NCBI GenBank assembly: GCA_032622095.1
Contig: CP136069.1
Span: forward strand, 158,153,043 to 158,217,042
DNA: 64,000 nt
Source of the DNA: Siphonodentalium dalli
Taxonomy: Eukaryota; Mollusca; Scaphopoda; Gadilida; Siphonodentaliidae
Direction: 5' to 3'
Shown here: positions 48,601-59,024 of the stretch, piece after piece
How the letters are laid out: each line of letters starts with the position of its first letter
Numbering within the stretch: position 1 is the first letter of the stretch
Notes under the pieces: model-generated
Databases searched by the model: none
The model's input: only the letters and a program-made list of their open reading frames with translations
Told to the model about the DNA's origin: nothing
Program-made: the position numbers and the translations under genes

Positions 48601-49981
48601 TGTTTTTCAATGACTCTTTGCGCCTCTTGAAGTACGAAAACTGTGCGCGGATGTTGAAGGTATGTTTCTTGTATTGGATAAGAGCGCTTTGAAATTCATC
48701 AATTAATTTGCATACAGATCCAGATACCATTTCTTTTACTGTTAGCTTTATATTTTTCTCTGTACCACGCACCATGCGTTTCTCAGTTTTGGTTAACCAT
48801 TGAAACCATTCTATATCTTCTTCTTTTTTGTCGCTTTTAATTTTTATTTTCCGTTGCTTACATTCACGACAGTTGTTGTACATACATTCTTTGTTCTTTT
48901 TGTCACACACAACTTCTGTTATGATTTCTTCCAATTCACTTGTTTCTATAACTTGTTTCCTTTCCAGACTGATTGCCATGAATTTTGTGTTTTCACATGT
49001 TTTACACTGACAAGTGTTCCTATCACTGTCATTTGGGTACTTCACCCAGAATGGACGTAGTCGACAAAATGTTGTGTAGCTCAAACTTTGTTTGTGCTCC
49101 TCAGCACAGTATTTTACATATAAGTTCTTCATGCTATCACCAAGAATTCTTCTTTGTTTTTTATTTTTTTTTTCCGTTACTGTGTTTTTCTTTCCTGCTG
49201 CTATTCTCGAAACATCATCCCTCTCAAAGAAATTTTGAACAATTTTGCACATTCTTCTGGACAAGCTACTTTTATGTTTTTTCGGCTTATGATGAACACC
49301 AATACCGCACAATTTGAAGGCAACGCTTTTCATTCGATATTTCCGTACGATTGATCCAGCCAATATTCTCGACATCTGCTTCTTCTCAGATTTGTTCGTA
49401 GATGATGTGTAACTATTTTTCAGTTGATCAACGAGTGCGTGGTGAAACACTAGTGTCTTTTTCACAGTTTTGTTTGATAAATGGCCAAGTAGTTTTCTTG
49501 TTTTTGTCCGTGGTGTGTCGTCTGTAGCATTCTGATTGTGTTTATTTTCTCTCGCGCGTAGCCATCGTCTTTTGTAAAGGTCTGTTTTCTTTCTTTCAAT
49601 GGATAACTGGGTCTCTAGACGAACATTATCCCGATAACATTTGGATCGTTCGCGAATTCTTTGCTTGCTGCTCTGTCTTTCCTGTCTAGACGGGCCGGGA
49701 AATTCTTCGTGATTTTGCAGTGGCGAATCTGGTGGTGTACATGCTATAATCTGCTTTATTTTCTTTAGTTTTTCTCTTTGTTTTCTCTGTTTTACTTTCC
49801 ATTGTTTTCGTGCTGTCCTCAGTTCTCGTGATGTCATATCTTTCTTGCATTTCTTTTTTCCCAGTTCCTTATCTTCTTTATACTTTGATTTCTGTTTGTT
49901 CAAATAAGAGCATCGCCGTTCGGGATCCTTATCTCTATTCGCTCTGAATTTCCTCTGTCTCTCAGCATTTGACATAGCCAT
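45623..49981 (-). CDS. Transposase-like protein, 1452 aa, single exon
   Basis: ATG at 49981 opens an uninterrupted frame to the stop at 45623. Order of parts: a basic N-terminus (residues 1-75, NAERQRKFRANRDKDPERR, a lead-in common in this family); a basic coiled region to about 250; a Cys cluster (CQCKTC at 324-329 and C359, C366, C371, C374), probably zinc-binding; a conserved core 460-605; a small CxC...C site (676-685); a duplicated basic linker (about 740-855); about fifteen 30-residue acidic repeats (to about 1345); and a C-terminal domain (1349-1452, IVKYQRNIYPGYVQNVSGDE). The core has HVDFSENY (D468), EFFSDGPTTQYRQK (D550) and NFFESGHGKGTPDAVGG (E583, D592), spaced like a DDE/RNase H-type catalytic set. 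Similar proteins are common, unnamed, in animal genomes. Catalytic roles are inference. The flanking TIRs show it belongs to a transposon. Confidence 0.85.
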   Translation of the reverse strand: MAMSNAERQRKFRANRDKDPERRCSYLNKQKSKYKEDKELGKKKCKKDMTSRELRTARKQWKVKQRKQREKLKKIKQIIACTPPDSPLQNHEEFPGPSRQERQSSKQRIRERSKCYRDNVRLETQLSIERKKTDLYKRRWLRARENKHNQNATDDTPRTKTRKLLGHLSNKTVKKTLVFHHALVDQLKNSYTSSTNKSEKKQMSRILAGSIVRKYRMKSVAFKLCGIGVHHKPKKHKSSLSRRMCKIVQNFFERDDVSRIAAGKKNTVTEKKNKKQRRILGDSMKNLYVKYCAEEHKQSLSYTTFCRLRPFWVKYPNDSDRNTCQCKTCENTKFMAISLERKQVIETSELEEIITEVVCDKKNKECMYNNCRECKQRKIKIKSDKKEEDIEWFQWLTKTEKRMVRGTEKNIKLTVKEMVSGSVCKLIDEFQSALIQYKKHTFNIRAQFSYFKRRKESLKNNECLIHVDFSENYVCKMAEEIHSMHFGASKKQLSLHTGVYYIGNGKPNTFCTVSDNLCHEPGAIWAHLQPILNNIKSSNPELDHIEFFSDGPTTQYRQKANFFLLSTEPFKLGFHKVVWNFFESGHGKGTPDAVGGSIKRKADNLVKYGNDIISAASFVDQVNDGSTATKLITTDEILKGQQLLDNVKLKVVTGTMKIHQIVSSSARSILYRDVSCYCDNSSGICMNHSFKSFKFDPERVVEQGHEKNETDKPVLDESPDIVMPVIRTRRNVKKSVLGGCDKKAGHGAQSGREVGTCDVLVGSVEESGAIADDDLKVGSVGRKVEGVLTRRGRQASRGVRSDREVGDRLVGRGEEHGAIVDDGLKVRSVRRKVERVSTRRSRKASRGARSDREVSVGLVGIGEYSELIEQSEPDVDGCDGEKLVGGLDGMCPENVLESEQQSKTDVDVYDMEMMIEGENEICPENILTSEQQSKTADECDGEKQVEGVVERCPENVLASEQQSKTNVDECDMEMVIEGENEICPDNVPENEQQSEKNVGECNMEMVIDGVNERCQDKVSESEQQSKTADACDGDKWVEGLDRRCQGKISESEQQSKTVDECDGEKWVEGLDGRCQGKISDSEQPSKTVDECDGEKRVEGLDGRCQGKISESEQQSKTVDECDGEKRVEGLDGRCQENVADSEQQSKTVDECDGEKWVEGLDGRCQENVADSEQQSKTVDECDGEKWVEGLDGMCQGKISESEQQSKTVDECEEEKRVEGLDGRCQENVPESEQQSKIVVDECGMRMLIECVHFMCPESVVESEETSKIVVDECDGEKQVEGLDGRCQVNALESEQQSKTVDECDGEKRVDGLDGRYQENALENEQPSITVANECDGEKPVDDSDKTCDSVWLNVPSSVECIDKYVIVKYQRNIYPGYVQNVSGDELLIKCMKRIGPKKANCFIWPKRCTDISWYCHNEILAVIPEPKIITGRGSHFEVCMPIWNKLQSNIRN
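45950..47380 (-). repeat. 90-bp coding tandem repeat (30-aa units)
   Basis: Units follow at exactly 90 bases in the core: the word TCTCCGATAT/TATCTGCTAC recurs at 46381, 46471, 46561, 46651, 46741 and 46831. The unit reads roughly EQQSKTVDECDGEKWVEGLD then GRCQGKISES. About fifteen units are present. Central ones are nearly identical, while edge ones have drifted and carry one-codon gaps. Each unit is acidic with two Cys. Copy number is likely to vary between insertions. Confidence 0.9.
47395..47760 (-). repeat. Coding duplication of a basic linker (about 45-aa units)
   Basis: Two and a half units with the pattern RGVRSDREVGDRLVGRGEEH, then GAIVDDGLKVRSVRRKVERV, lie just N-terminal to the 30-aa array. 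They are strongly charged and look like a flexible linker. Confidence 0.7.
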
Positions 49982-50092
49982 ATCTGAAAGTAATCAGGAC
50001 GAGTTTACTAATATACGAATACCATATATGTTTGGCATTAGTATCACAAACAACGTACTTTTAACCAGCCCCAAACTCTTACAATCAAGGCG

Positions 50093-51860
50093 GTATTTCG
50101 TGTAACGCATGAAGAGTTATCTCTGAGCATTACGGCTTTTCATATATATAGAAGATTTCCTCCATTGTGTGACATAATATAACGCAAAAGTAGAAATATA
50201 ACTATAGCTTTACAAACAAATTGTATTTACCATATATTATAAATATATTTATTAAAAGCTGGAGTCTCCTGTAACGCAGAGTGTATTTATTGTAACGAAA
50301 ATATAATCTGATCTGATACTGCTATTCAGTGTAAGGGGAGAGACAAACAGCTAATATTAAGCGTGCTTGTTCAAAAACAATATGTACACATATGAATGTA
50401 TATTTACTCGTGAGCACGGACACACGCGACTTCCGGAATTTGTCGAGTTGTAAATCAATGGCATCTTGACATGTATTTCGTGTAACGTCTAATCAAGATG
50501 TGTGCATGCGTGCGCCTAAGTTTGGTTTCCATTATAATTCACCAAAACAAAGTATTATACCATTAATTCGACACTTTTTATTGCTATTTTGGCGAGCGAA
50601 TTTGAAATACCGCAACAGAGTAACCCTTCAGACACACTCTGGTCTTTCCTGTAGCGTGTTGTGTATTTAATGTAACGACCACGCGATCTGATCATGAATT
50701 TAAAAGGAACTATATATATAACGAACACATCTATGCTTACTCACCATAGCACACTCACATACATATTTGTATGTGAGTTAAAAATGACACTTACCATTTG
50801 GTAATCCTTTCCCCTTACCCGAAACTACAATAATGACAACTAATCGTATTTCCTGTAACGTATATTTGCTTATTTGTGCATATAACTGTATCATTGGCAT
50901 GTAATTTCGATATTTTCAAATAATTTCACGCTACTCATCTAATTATCACATACCTAAACACAGTAAAAAAACGTCAAACAAAATAACACACGATTCCTTG
51001 CTATTACTACAATAGTAAAATTCATGTAACACATGTCGTATATCGTGTTACTTGCAGTGTATTTCGTGTAACGAAATCACAATTTGAAGCGACTCAAATA
51101 TAGAAGAGGTCGCGTTTATTATTATATGATGTTTCTTCACATCACAATGATAGCAGGAATGCGACAAAGGGGCTAAAAGTAGACTTTATTCAAAATTGAC
51201 TACGTTGTTGGTCAAAACTGATTTCTCCCGTAACAATTATAGTATCTCCCGTAACATGATTTAACATTGTGACAAGGTCCCGACAAATGGTTTATCTTAA
51301 ACACATAACTGTTTGGCTAAATACAATTCTAATGAGTCACCTGACAGTTTACATAATAAATCCACATAATATTTTGACACATATTATAAATAGACTAATC
51401 TCAATGTGATATTTCTATTTCCAGTAACAAAACTGGTATTTCCTGTAATGCTTTTCTTCGTTACAGGAGTAGACCGTTACAGGAGATATGTATTGACTAT
51501 CAAAAACAAAATATCTCAATGTTTTCTCCCTTCAGCGGGGAGATAATGTGGCAATCGAAATGACTCACAAACATCTCTATGAAAATGAATTAGCGATACT
51601 GAGCTCCCTTGTTATATCGATTAAATTTGCGTTACATTTCAGACGCTTTTTAAATATACGGTTATGGGTGCACCTACCTGATGCGAATTTTTCCTCCACT
51701 GTATCTTCGTATTCCAAATCGGCGTCCACTTTCGAACATGCCACGTGCTCTCACTCTAATAAAATGAATTGACGTCACTGACGCTGACAGGGAGGTCCTA
51801 TTATTTTGCTCGTATCCATCTTCGTTACAGTAGATACATCGAGTTGAGGGACAAGATGTA
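50093..51860 (+). repeat. Right subterminal repeats, GTATTTCSTGTAACG motif
   Basis: About twelve direct copies lie upstream of the transposase gene. The best are at 50093, 50473, 50846 and 51059 (GTATTTCGTGTAACG or GTATTTCCTGTAACG). Paired weaker ones lie at 50263/50283, 50643/50663 and 51221/51243, about 20 bases apart, and 51436 ends the direct series. Inverted copies (CGTTACAGGAG) follow at 51459 and 51475, with looser ones at 51631 and 51831. The orientation mirrors the left-end copies. Function as transposase-binding or promoter sites is inference. Confidence 0.7.
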
Positions 51861-52186
51861 ACGAGCAAAAAATATGTGGAAATCTCGGACATTGGTAGCC
51901 TACGGTTAATTTTCATTTAGAGTAAGGACCATTATTCAACTACGCATGACAGTTTTCATAATTATTGTGAACAATGTCTATAGACAGACGAGCAAACTCG
52001 ATATTTTGAAATTGGGACACGAGTTTTAGTCGAAATTCAGCTATAAAGCTGACGGGTAGGGGGTTAATATCCCGCTACACGACATGCGTACGGTGTGTAT
52101 TTGATAGAACGCATTGCGGGCCATATATAAAATGATAATTTGTCAGCATATATCTTGTCTGAAAGACGCCAGTGTCAAAGGACAAG

Positions 52187-52213
52187 AATATGCGCCAAAA
52201 TTGATAATGACTC
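52187..52213 (-). repeat. Right TIR of the 8.3-kb transposon
   Basis: Exact reverse complement of 43939-43965. It is followed by ATATAT (52214-52219) and then by the LINE tail sequence TTCGCATCACAACTGACGTC, which matches the uninterrupted tandem copy at 43624-43643. Confidence 0.9.
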
Positions 52214-52710
52214 ATATATTTCGCATCACAACTGACGTCTGACCAAATGTTGATGAAGGAAAAGACTGGTAGTTCAGAGCTAAATGCTGTTTTCGGGGTA
52301 TGCTATATTAATTGACCATATTGTCTGGTTTTGTTTTTTATGACGTTTCAAAATAATTAATAAATGAAGTTGGTAGCCTATCATAGTGCCAATCGTGCAC
52401 GAAGAGCGATATGTGTAAACGATATAGATCATCGAATTTCAAAATGTGTTCAGATATAAAGAGTGGGTCGGTGTAACTATTATCTTTTTTCTACATATGA
52501 CCCTCATTGCCCGCTTTTCTAAGGTGATTATTCTGCCTGTATTTATCGAATGGCTACATATTTGGATTGCATATAACAAGTGACTGTGAATAAACGAGAA
52601 GTACAACGATTTTAAAGTTTCAGTTGGTAGTAGATGTTTCACTCTATTCAAACAGTATATGGCGTTGGAAATTTTTGTCAAACTGTTCAACCTTTTTGAA
52701 TATTCAATAA
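52214..52710 (-). pseudogene. LINE reverse-transcriptase tail (right of insertion)
   Basis: Minus strand 52690-52439 reads TKISNAIYCLNRVKHLLPTE, SLYFSFIHSHLLYAIQ and LEKRAMRVICRK. This is the post-catalytic 'thumb' region of LINE reverse transcriptases. From 52470 downward it is the 320-bp unit shared with 43620-43876, over 90% identical by eye. The catalytic part is absent, and stops and shifts occur. The 8.3-kb transposon separates this from its own end at 43877-43938. Confidence 0.75.
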
Positions 52711-54297
52711 CTTAAATTAATGTCGTGTCATGCAGTCATCAAATGCTTAACAATTGAACATTTTGGTTGAATTAAGGGGTGGGACAACCTTGACAGTAAT
52801 GATTGTCCAGCCTAGGTGGATGTGCGTTAGAACACATAACTAGGGTGATCGCAAAATGGAAGTGGCGACAGGGGTCGAGGTATTATCCACCCACCCCCCA
52901 ATTTTGGTCAAACTTTTCAATAACTTTATAAGTTGAATATCTTAGGAAAAACTAGTTTACAATTCCAAATTTCTAATGAATATCGTGACAGACATGACAT
53001 ACCTAACTGCTGAACAGTTTGGTAATTATTATGGGATGAGCTAATTTCAAGATTTGGAATATTATTTAATAATATAAGTTCAATATATTTCAGGCAGAAT
53101 CTGTTTGTGATCGTCTGGATAGTTTAGGTTCTCAACAGATATGCAATATTTAGAGTACATTATATTATTTTCTACAAAGACTACATTATAGCTATTTAAA
53201 TGGTCGTGTGTTGGATTTCAAACTCAGTATCGAGGGGAGAACAAATGAAACTTAGTCAAGTTGGGAAAACATATTGGTTTACGGATGGTTGCAATTTATC
53301 CCCTCAACCGACGAAGGCTCTCTGTCCACGTCCCTGGCATATTACCCCCCCCCCCCCCATGTTCTCAATCCCCTATTTTGCATATCCAATCCGACTGGTC
53401 ACCAAACTCTGAGATCGCCTAGTTAGCGAGTTTGAGAAGCCGTGACCAATTGAGACAATTCTGGGTATTGGGTATGAGATAATTAATTACCTGCGCTTCT
53501 CCGCGATATTCACGAGTTGAGAAAAATCTTCGCGCACACGCTTAACATCTCAGTCTGCCGCGTCGGAGTCATCAGCACGAGCTCCAATCCTTCCAACTCA
53601 TGAATTCCTCGATACCAGTATACTATAGGTATATATTACGTACCGCATGCAAGGGTGTGGTACCTAAATACTATCGGGAACCGTGCGAATAATTAAAGTA
53701 CCACATGCATGCATATGGTACATAAATACTATTGGCAACCAGTCAAATAATTAAAATACTGTCGTGCTAGAATATACATGGTGGAATTTCCCGGATTGGT
53801 CTGGTTCTTATCGAGGGGTATATCATGTGAAAATGTCAAGCTGGACACAGAAAATGTATTTGGGTAACGATATATTCTCTGTTTCTTTCAGGACTTCGCC
53901 AAATTTACATGCTATCCTGTTTCTGGATCTGGAACTTGTGTGTATAAGCTACGATACTAGAAGAGGATTTGATCCATATCTACTCGTCTGTCGAAACCAT
54001 CAACTGCTTGGGTATAGGTAATTACATGTACCAGTATATTCCAGCGTGCTCTATACATTGTGATGCACATCGTTATATTGTGAATATTATTATCAACGCG
54101 ACATGAATTCACCAGTTTGCGGTTATTCACTTGGGTCGAAATTCTTACTTGCCCTGTGTTGTGCGTTCAATCAAATGCCAAAACTCACAAGCAACACTAA
54201 CTAACCCAACACAAATTGAATATCATAATTATTTTCAAATTAAAAGAACTGAAAACGTGTCGATAAGTGTGCATTGGAATGACATATTAGTTATAAC
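52711..54297. other. Unassigned DNA with repeat scraps
   Basis: 52850-52950 is a fragment of the 3068-4130 family (GTGGCGACAGGGG and 'ttggtcaaacttttcaataact'). A C13 tract lies at 53346-53358. At 53632-53760 a unit of about 70 bases ('ggtayctaaatactatyggsaacc') is tandemly duplicated. No gene recognised. Confidence 0.45.
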
Positions 54298-54801
54298 TAT
54301 GCGGATATGCAAATTTCCCAGGACAGCTATAAAATAACACCGTCACAATATAATAATATATTGGTCGACTTAATAGTGTCATCTAGCTATAATGGCATAA
54401 AGGTGGACATCACATTAGTAGAATTATAAACTGAACAAGTGTGAATAACTGATTCACACGAATCGCCATTTACACAAATTGTCCGATTCCCCTGAGTGAA
54501 GTTTAACATGCAATGACTATACGAGATGTCGTGTCCTTTATAATTATGTTACTTATATTTACTTTATTTTGTTTCCTTATAAGACGGTTTTACAGCTCTA
54601 TTTTTGGACAGACATACACACCCAAAATTACCGTTTATGACACCGTCTTGTATTTCAGTGACACACCACACCCTTCACAACCAAATTATGAAAAGATTCC
54701 AGGAACTTTCTGAGCTAAATTAAGATATAATAACTTGATGAGAATATAGCCAAGTATATATCTACTGGCAAATATGCAAGTCAATAAAGTCATAGGATAT
54801 A
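54298..54801 (+). pseudogene. Non-LTR retroelement remnant, part left of the 4.7-kb element
   Basis: This is the inverted counterpart of 39550-39060. Shared blocks are 'aataacaccgtcaca', 'atattggtcgacttaa', 'gtgtgaataactgattcaca', 'cacaccacacccttca' and 'agccaagtatatatc'. It continues, after the insertion, at 59471. The translated scrap TVYDTV...TPHPS.PNYE is common to both copies. It is the upstream part of the same remnant as 59471-59680. Confidence 0.55.
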
Positions 54802-55248
54802 CACAGTGGATCAACGGACACGAACCAAAACCGGAAGTCGTAGATTTCGAGGTGGAGAAATATCTGTCGACAAATATTTGTTGACATTTTTTGACGGTTT
54901 TTTTGGGAAAATAAACGCTTGTATACCATATCTGACCAACTGAAGGTGAGTGAATATTTCTTCGCTAATGTTCGGACACCGACGATCAATTTAAGTCAGT
55001 TGTCATTGTTCGATCGCGGAAAAAATGTCATTTAATCATTGCCGCGAGACGATTTCTTCCCCAAAATATCCCAGAAAATCATACTTTTCACATTCATCGT
55101 AGACAGCTGTCGCAACAACCTATATACCGGTCGAAATGCCTGTTTTCCCCCCACAAATGCACATTTTGAGTATTTTCACGGACTGTCTCAAAATTCCAAA
55201 ATTTCATCTTTTTATGCAGGTACCCACCTCGAAAATACTGTCCGGTTA
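54802..55248 (+). repeat. Left 447-bp TIR
   Basis: Inverse of 59025-59470. Mirror open frames of about 75 codons (WSDMVYKRLFS and IFLHLEIYDFRFWF) appear in both TIRs and follow simply from the duplication. Confidence 0.85.
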
Positions 55249-55904
55249 CTCCTGTACACCCCGGAATTTAGTTGCAATCCACCAGACCCGGCGGACAGTT
55301 TTTGTTGTTCAATCATGAGTCGAAATGGATTAGTTGGTTGGCTGCCTTTCGTTAACAGTGGCACATTTTTGGGCAACTGCTTTTCTGTTGCAACTATAGT
55401 ATACTGATAAAGTTTGGTTACCGAGTACAGTTTGCAATTTGTTCTCATATATTCGTTCAGATCGTGTAAGGTCATTAACCAAAGAATCATTTACGGAAAT
55501 ATTGTTAGAACAAGAATATTACAATGCCCTCCATGACCAAGGCCGTAGCAACAGGATTGTTTTGATGGTGGGAGGTGTAGATGTATTTTCCAATAGTTTG
55601 ATATTTCAGCCAGTATATAGCGTGAAATTTGATACTTAAAAAACAATTAAAATTCGATTAATTTCAGAAAAAAACAAATCGGGACCCATGGCTGTTCTTT
55701 TTCATTATGGCCACTTTCGGGACCCACCACCCGAGTTTTGATTATGATTGTATAAAGTTTTAACTACATTTTTCGGGTATATATACACCCCTTTATTTTT
55801 ATGTTTAAACTACAGGCACCCACCCATATTTCGGAGAATTTTCGCTAATATTACATATTATAGCATAGCCATCAAATATGCAGATGTTTATTTCCATTTC
55901 TATG
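55249..55904. other. Interior of the 4.7-kb element, left part
   Basis: Short open frames only, with no motif. Nothing indicates a transposase. Confidence 0.45.
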
Positions 55905-57635
55905 AGAGGCCAAATTCACATTTCATAATTAATTGCAGTTAAGCAATAGCACTTAAGCATAATTATTTGCGATTAAGCGCAATTCATGGTTATACTGTAT
56001 GTAACTATGTACCCCTGGTGAATAAATAGGTGTATCTATAACTAAACCTGAACTCATATTGACATATCACCTCCTTGTTTTCATTGCTTTGGATAGTTGG
56101 GATTTTGAACTAGCCTAAATTCTTTATCAAAATGGGTGACTCGCGACAGTATTGCCTTCTGTTTTAGTCGAGTCGAGGAACCAACCCATCAAAGCTCAAG
56201 TGTGATCAGATATCGATTATTGAAGTTTGTTATTTCAATTGATTGCTGCCAAGAAACACGCCGTGAAAAGGGTGGTTTCGGTCAAAATTGCGGATGAAGA
56301 TGGATAACTCTAAAACAAGTGGTAATACGGTAAAATTTCGTGATACTTTAGTAATTATACGGCCATATTTTGTTGAACAAAATGTTTATAAATCACACGT
56401 TTTTGGGAAATTTGATACCATAGTTGACAGTGGTCAGCATTATTTTTTGCAGTTAATCGATTCTGATAACTAAAGCTTATTTCAGGGGGGGGCTGGAAAA
56501 AGCTGTTTTCTTCGGTTTGGGTACCCCCCCCCCCCCCAAAAACAGCAAAAACTGCATTTTTTTCCACTGACCGTTTGCCCCCCCCCCCCCCAGAAAAAAA
56601 TCAAATCTACCCCAGCCGGACAACAACTCGGTTTGACCGGAAACCGAAAAAAACACCGGAGCATACAATTCACGAGAAGGTGCTTGGTAACTTAGTTTAG
56701 ATTATTATGACTAAAATGGTCATTGTCTACAAGTAGAACGCAGATTTGTACCTCGTGATGTCATGACATGTACAAACATGTATATTGGTGATCGCAACGC
56801 TTTGTATGCACTTTAAAAAATGACAACTAGTCATTACCTCGACTTTGAAAAAGATGCAAATGAGATGAGTGAGATAGCAGCATAGAACTGTTTTCTGATA
56901 CCATTGGAGGAGAAATTGTTTAATACATGGGATAGTTCTGCAGTAAAAATTTGCCAGATAAGCGATCGCAGGGTAGAATACTGCATTCGACTGGTAGACA
57001 CTGACAGTCGGCATTATTAAGAGGGTTAATGGGGTGAATATCACATGTAAAGCAAGACAGTGGTTATCCAAACTTGTTTTAGGTGGATTGTACTACTCAT
57101 GTATATATGATTTGGATATTAAGGTTAATCCATATTCTATAAAATGAGAGAAAATTAAAGTTGCTAGTCTGAAAATACATATTTGGAAAAAAATTACATG
57201 CAAATTTTTCCGACACCCCCCCCCCCCCCTCCCCCCTCTAAATGAATAAAGAAAAAATTTACGCGTAATTTTTTTACGCCTAGGTACCCCCCCCCCCACC
57301 CCCGGTACGTTGTATCCCGAAGTTTTTTCCGCCCCCCCCCCTGCTTATTTTGAAGAAATATTGTTGTTGTATCTTTATAATATGGGTCTTTCTGTTCGGA
57401 TTGAGGACCTTTAGTTTAAATTAGCCAAATGCAGATACACCCGGTCATGCTAATAGTTAGGTTTTATGGGTAGTTACACTTACTCCCAAGCAACTCATAG
57501 CGCTTAATCGCAATTAATTGCACTTAAGCGCAATTCATTTCAATTATGCGCAAATGCCATATGTGTGCTTCAGCGCGATATGTGGTATATATGCGCTTAA
57601 GCGCAATTCATTATTAAATGTGAATTTGACCTCCC
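55905..57635. mobile_element. Nested element with GAGGCCAAATTCACATTT ends
   Basis: The left end GAGAGGCCAAATTCACATTT, followed by 'gcagttaagcaatagcactt', is matched at the right end by the inverse of 'ttaaatgtgaatttgacctc' preceded by TTAAGCGCAA arrays (57500-57610). These are the ends of the 460-bp MITE at 37343-37802, here about 1.7 kb apart. It may be a longer member of that family or two separate insertions. The target duplication is not resolved. Confidence 0.5.
56524..57345. repeat. Group of poly-C tracts
   Basis: C runs of 10-13 bases lie at about 56525-56537, 56578-56591, 57217-57229, 57286-57298 and 57332-57341. They are separated by A-rich 'gaaaaaa' words. They are embedded in repeated 'ccccagaaaaaaat'-like sequence and have no coding value. 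Confidence 0.7.
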
Positions 57636-59024
57636 ATACAGTTAATTTTTTGTCTATATATATGAACGAGTATGGTCTGTCTGCATGTCTTCTGTCCGCT
57701 TAAATTTGAATATATACGCGACCATTTGCGTTAAAAACTTCCCAACTAAATTATTCAGTGTGTGAATCAATGTGGAAACAATTAATTATGGCGCGATTTG
57801 AATACAACAGGACAAAAATCACGTGCATATATATTTACAAAAGTAACTTCCATCTGGTTCCACATTCAGTTGTACGCTATATATTGGAATTTTACCCGTA
57901 TATACATGTAGGAAACACAACACTTCTACATTAATGGACAGCCAAGGTGGGATTAAGAATACAACAACTCGAAAGAACACTGGAGTTTTCCAGATGATGT
58001 TTCTATTCTCTATATCAACCGAGAGTACCAATATTTCGTATAGTATTGTATAGTATAGTATAGTATTGTATAGTATTTTATTATAAATAATTTTTATATT
58101 TTTTATTTTCAATAATTTTATTTTCAAACATTCATTCGGGTGTTGTAAAATCCCATCGTCGATTGCCTCAGCGAAGCCGCAAGCCTTTGCCTCACAGTGG
58201 TTTCATATATGAAGGCAGGCATGCCATCCTCTCGTCAATAGCACCTGGAATTATAAAATAATATCGCTTAGTGGACTTGAACTTAAGCTAATATTAGTAA
58301 CAGATATAGCTGTACACCCCTCCGACTGTATGTTTTAGTCCCCTCCTCATTATTGTTTTAACCATTGCTGAATATTGAAAACAATAATTTTCTAAGTCGA
58401 AAAATGTCATATAACTCCACACAAAAAGGTCTGACATATTTCATAATCATATATGTTCGCATGTTCCCATGGTACTAAATATATATATGCCAAGCCAAAA
58501 AAAACAAATGACCGCAAAACTTAGGAATAAAAACTCGGAAAATTGCATCCAAGAAAGGACGAACAAGCCGCTTCCTGTATAACCCCACAAGTTGTGGGTC
58601 AGAACTCGTTGCGAGTGTATAATCAAATATAAAGGGTAAAAATCGGCACACCGCTGCATTTTTCTGAAAAAAGTTGGATGTAAATGATTTTTGTTATGTC
58701 GGCCTTCCGAGAGTGATGACAAGTCAGAGTTAACAATATGACATACATCAAAAGTTATATGTTTACCAAACATGTACTTCGTAGTTGGATTTCAGTTACA
58801 GCTCAGTTATATATATAAGTCACCGCCTGGATGTTATGTTGTACCAGGAGACATATACAACAATATGAACACCCAGAACCATTGTGGCCACGCAAAAGTC
58901 AAATGAAACGCCCATCATCTGCGGCAAAATTGCTTTTTCGACCATAAATTGAAGATGGCAGACCTCAGCAAAATCACGACTAAGCGGACAGATTTTTACA
59001 ACTAATGATTAAATTTTTCGGGAC
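57636..59024. other. Interior of the 4.7-kb element, right part
   Basis: A GTATA-type simple repeat lies at 58038-58078. The minus-strand open frame at 58447-58773 (108 codons) has a hydrophobic run (FVLSWMQFSEFLFLSFAVIC) but no family match. It is not called as a gene. Confidence 0.45.

Larger units (their letters stand above)
43939..52213 (-). mobile_element. 8.3-kb DNA transposon with intact transposase-like gene
   Basis: Perfect 27-bp terminal inverted repeats (43939-43965 and 52187-52213, beginning GAGTCATTATCAATTTTGGC) are flanked by ATATAT on both sides (43933-43938 and 52214-52219). The flanking LINE tail continues across the junction. The tandem LINE copy at 43610-43632 shows the same site without insertion, apart from two bases. 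Inside are one uninterrupted minus-strand gene of 1452 codons and arrays of a GTAACG-type motif near both ends. The perfect TIRs and open gene indicate recent insertion, perhaps an active family. The superfamily is not certain. Sola-type elements (4-bp duplications) are one guess from memory, and an undescribed group is possible. Confidence 0.88.

Noticed and set aside
58447-58773. Minus-strand 108-codon frame with a hydrophobic segment as a membrane protein
   Set aside because: It lies inside a non-coding transposon interior. A single hydrophobic run in AT-rich DNA is expected by chance and there is no family match.
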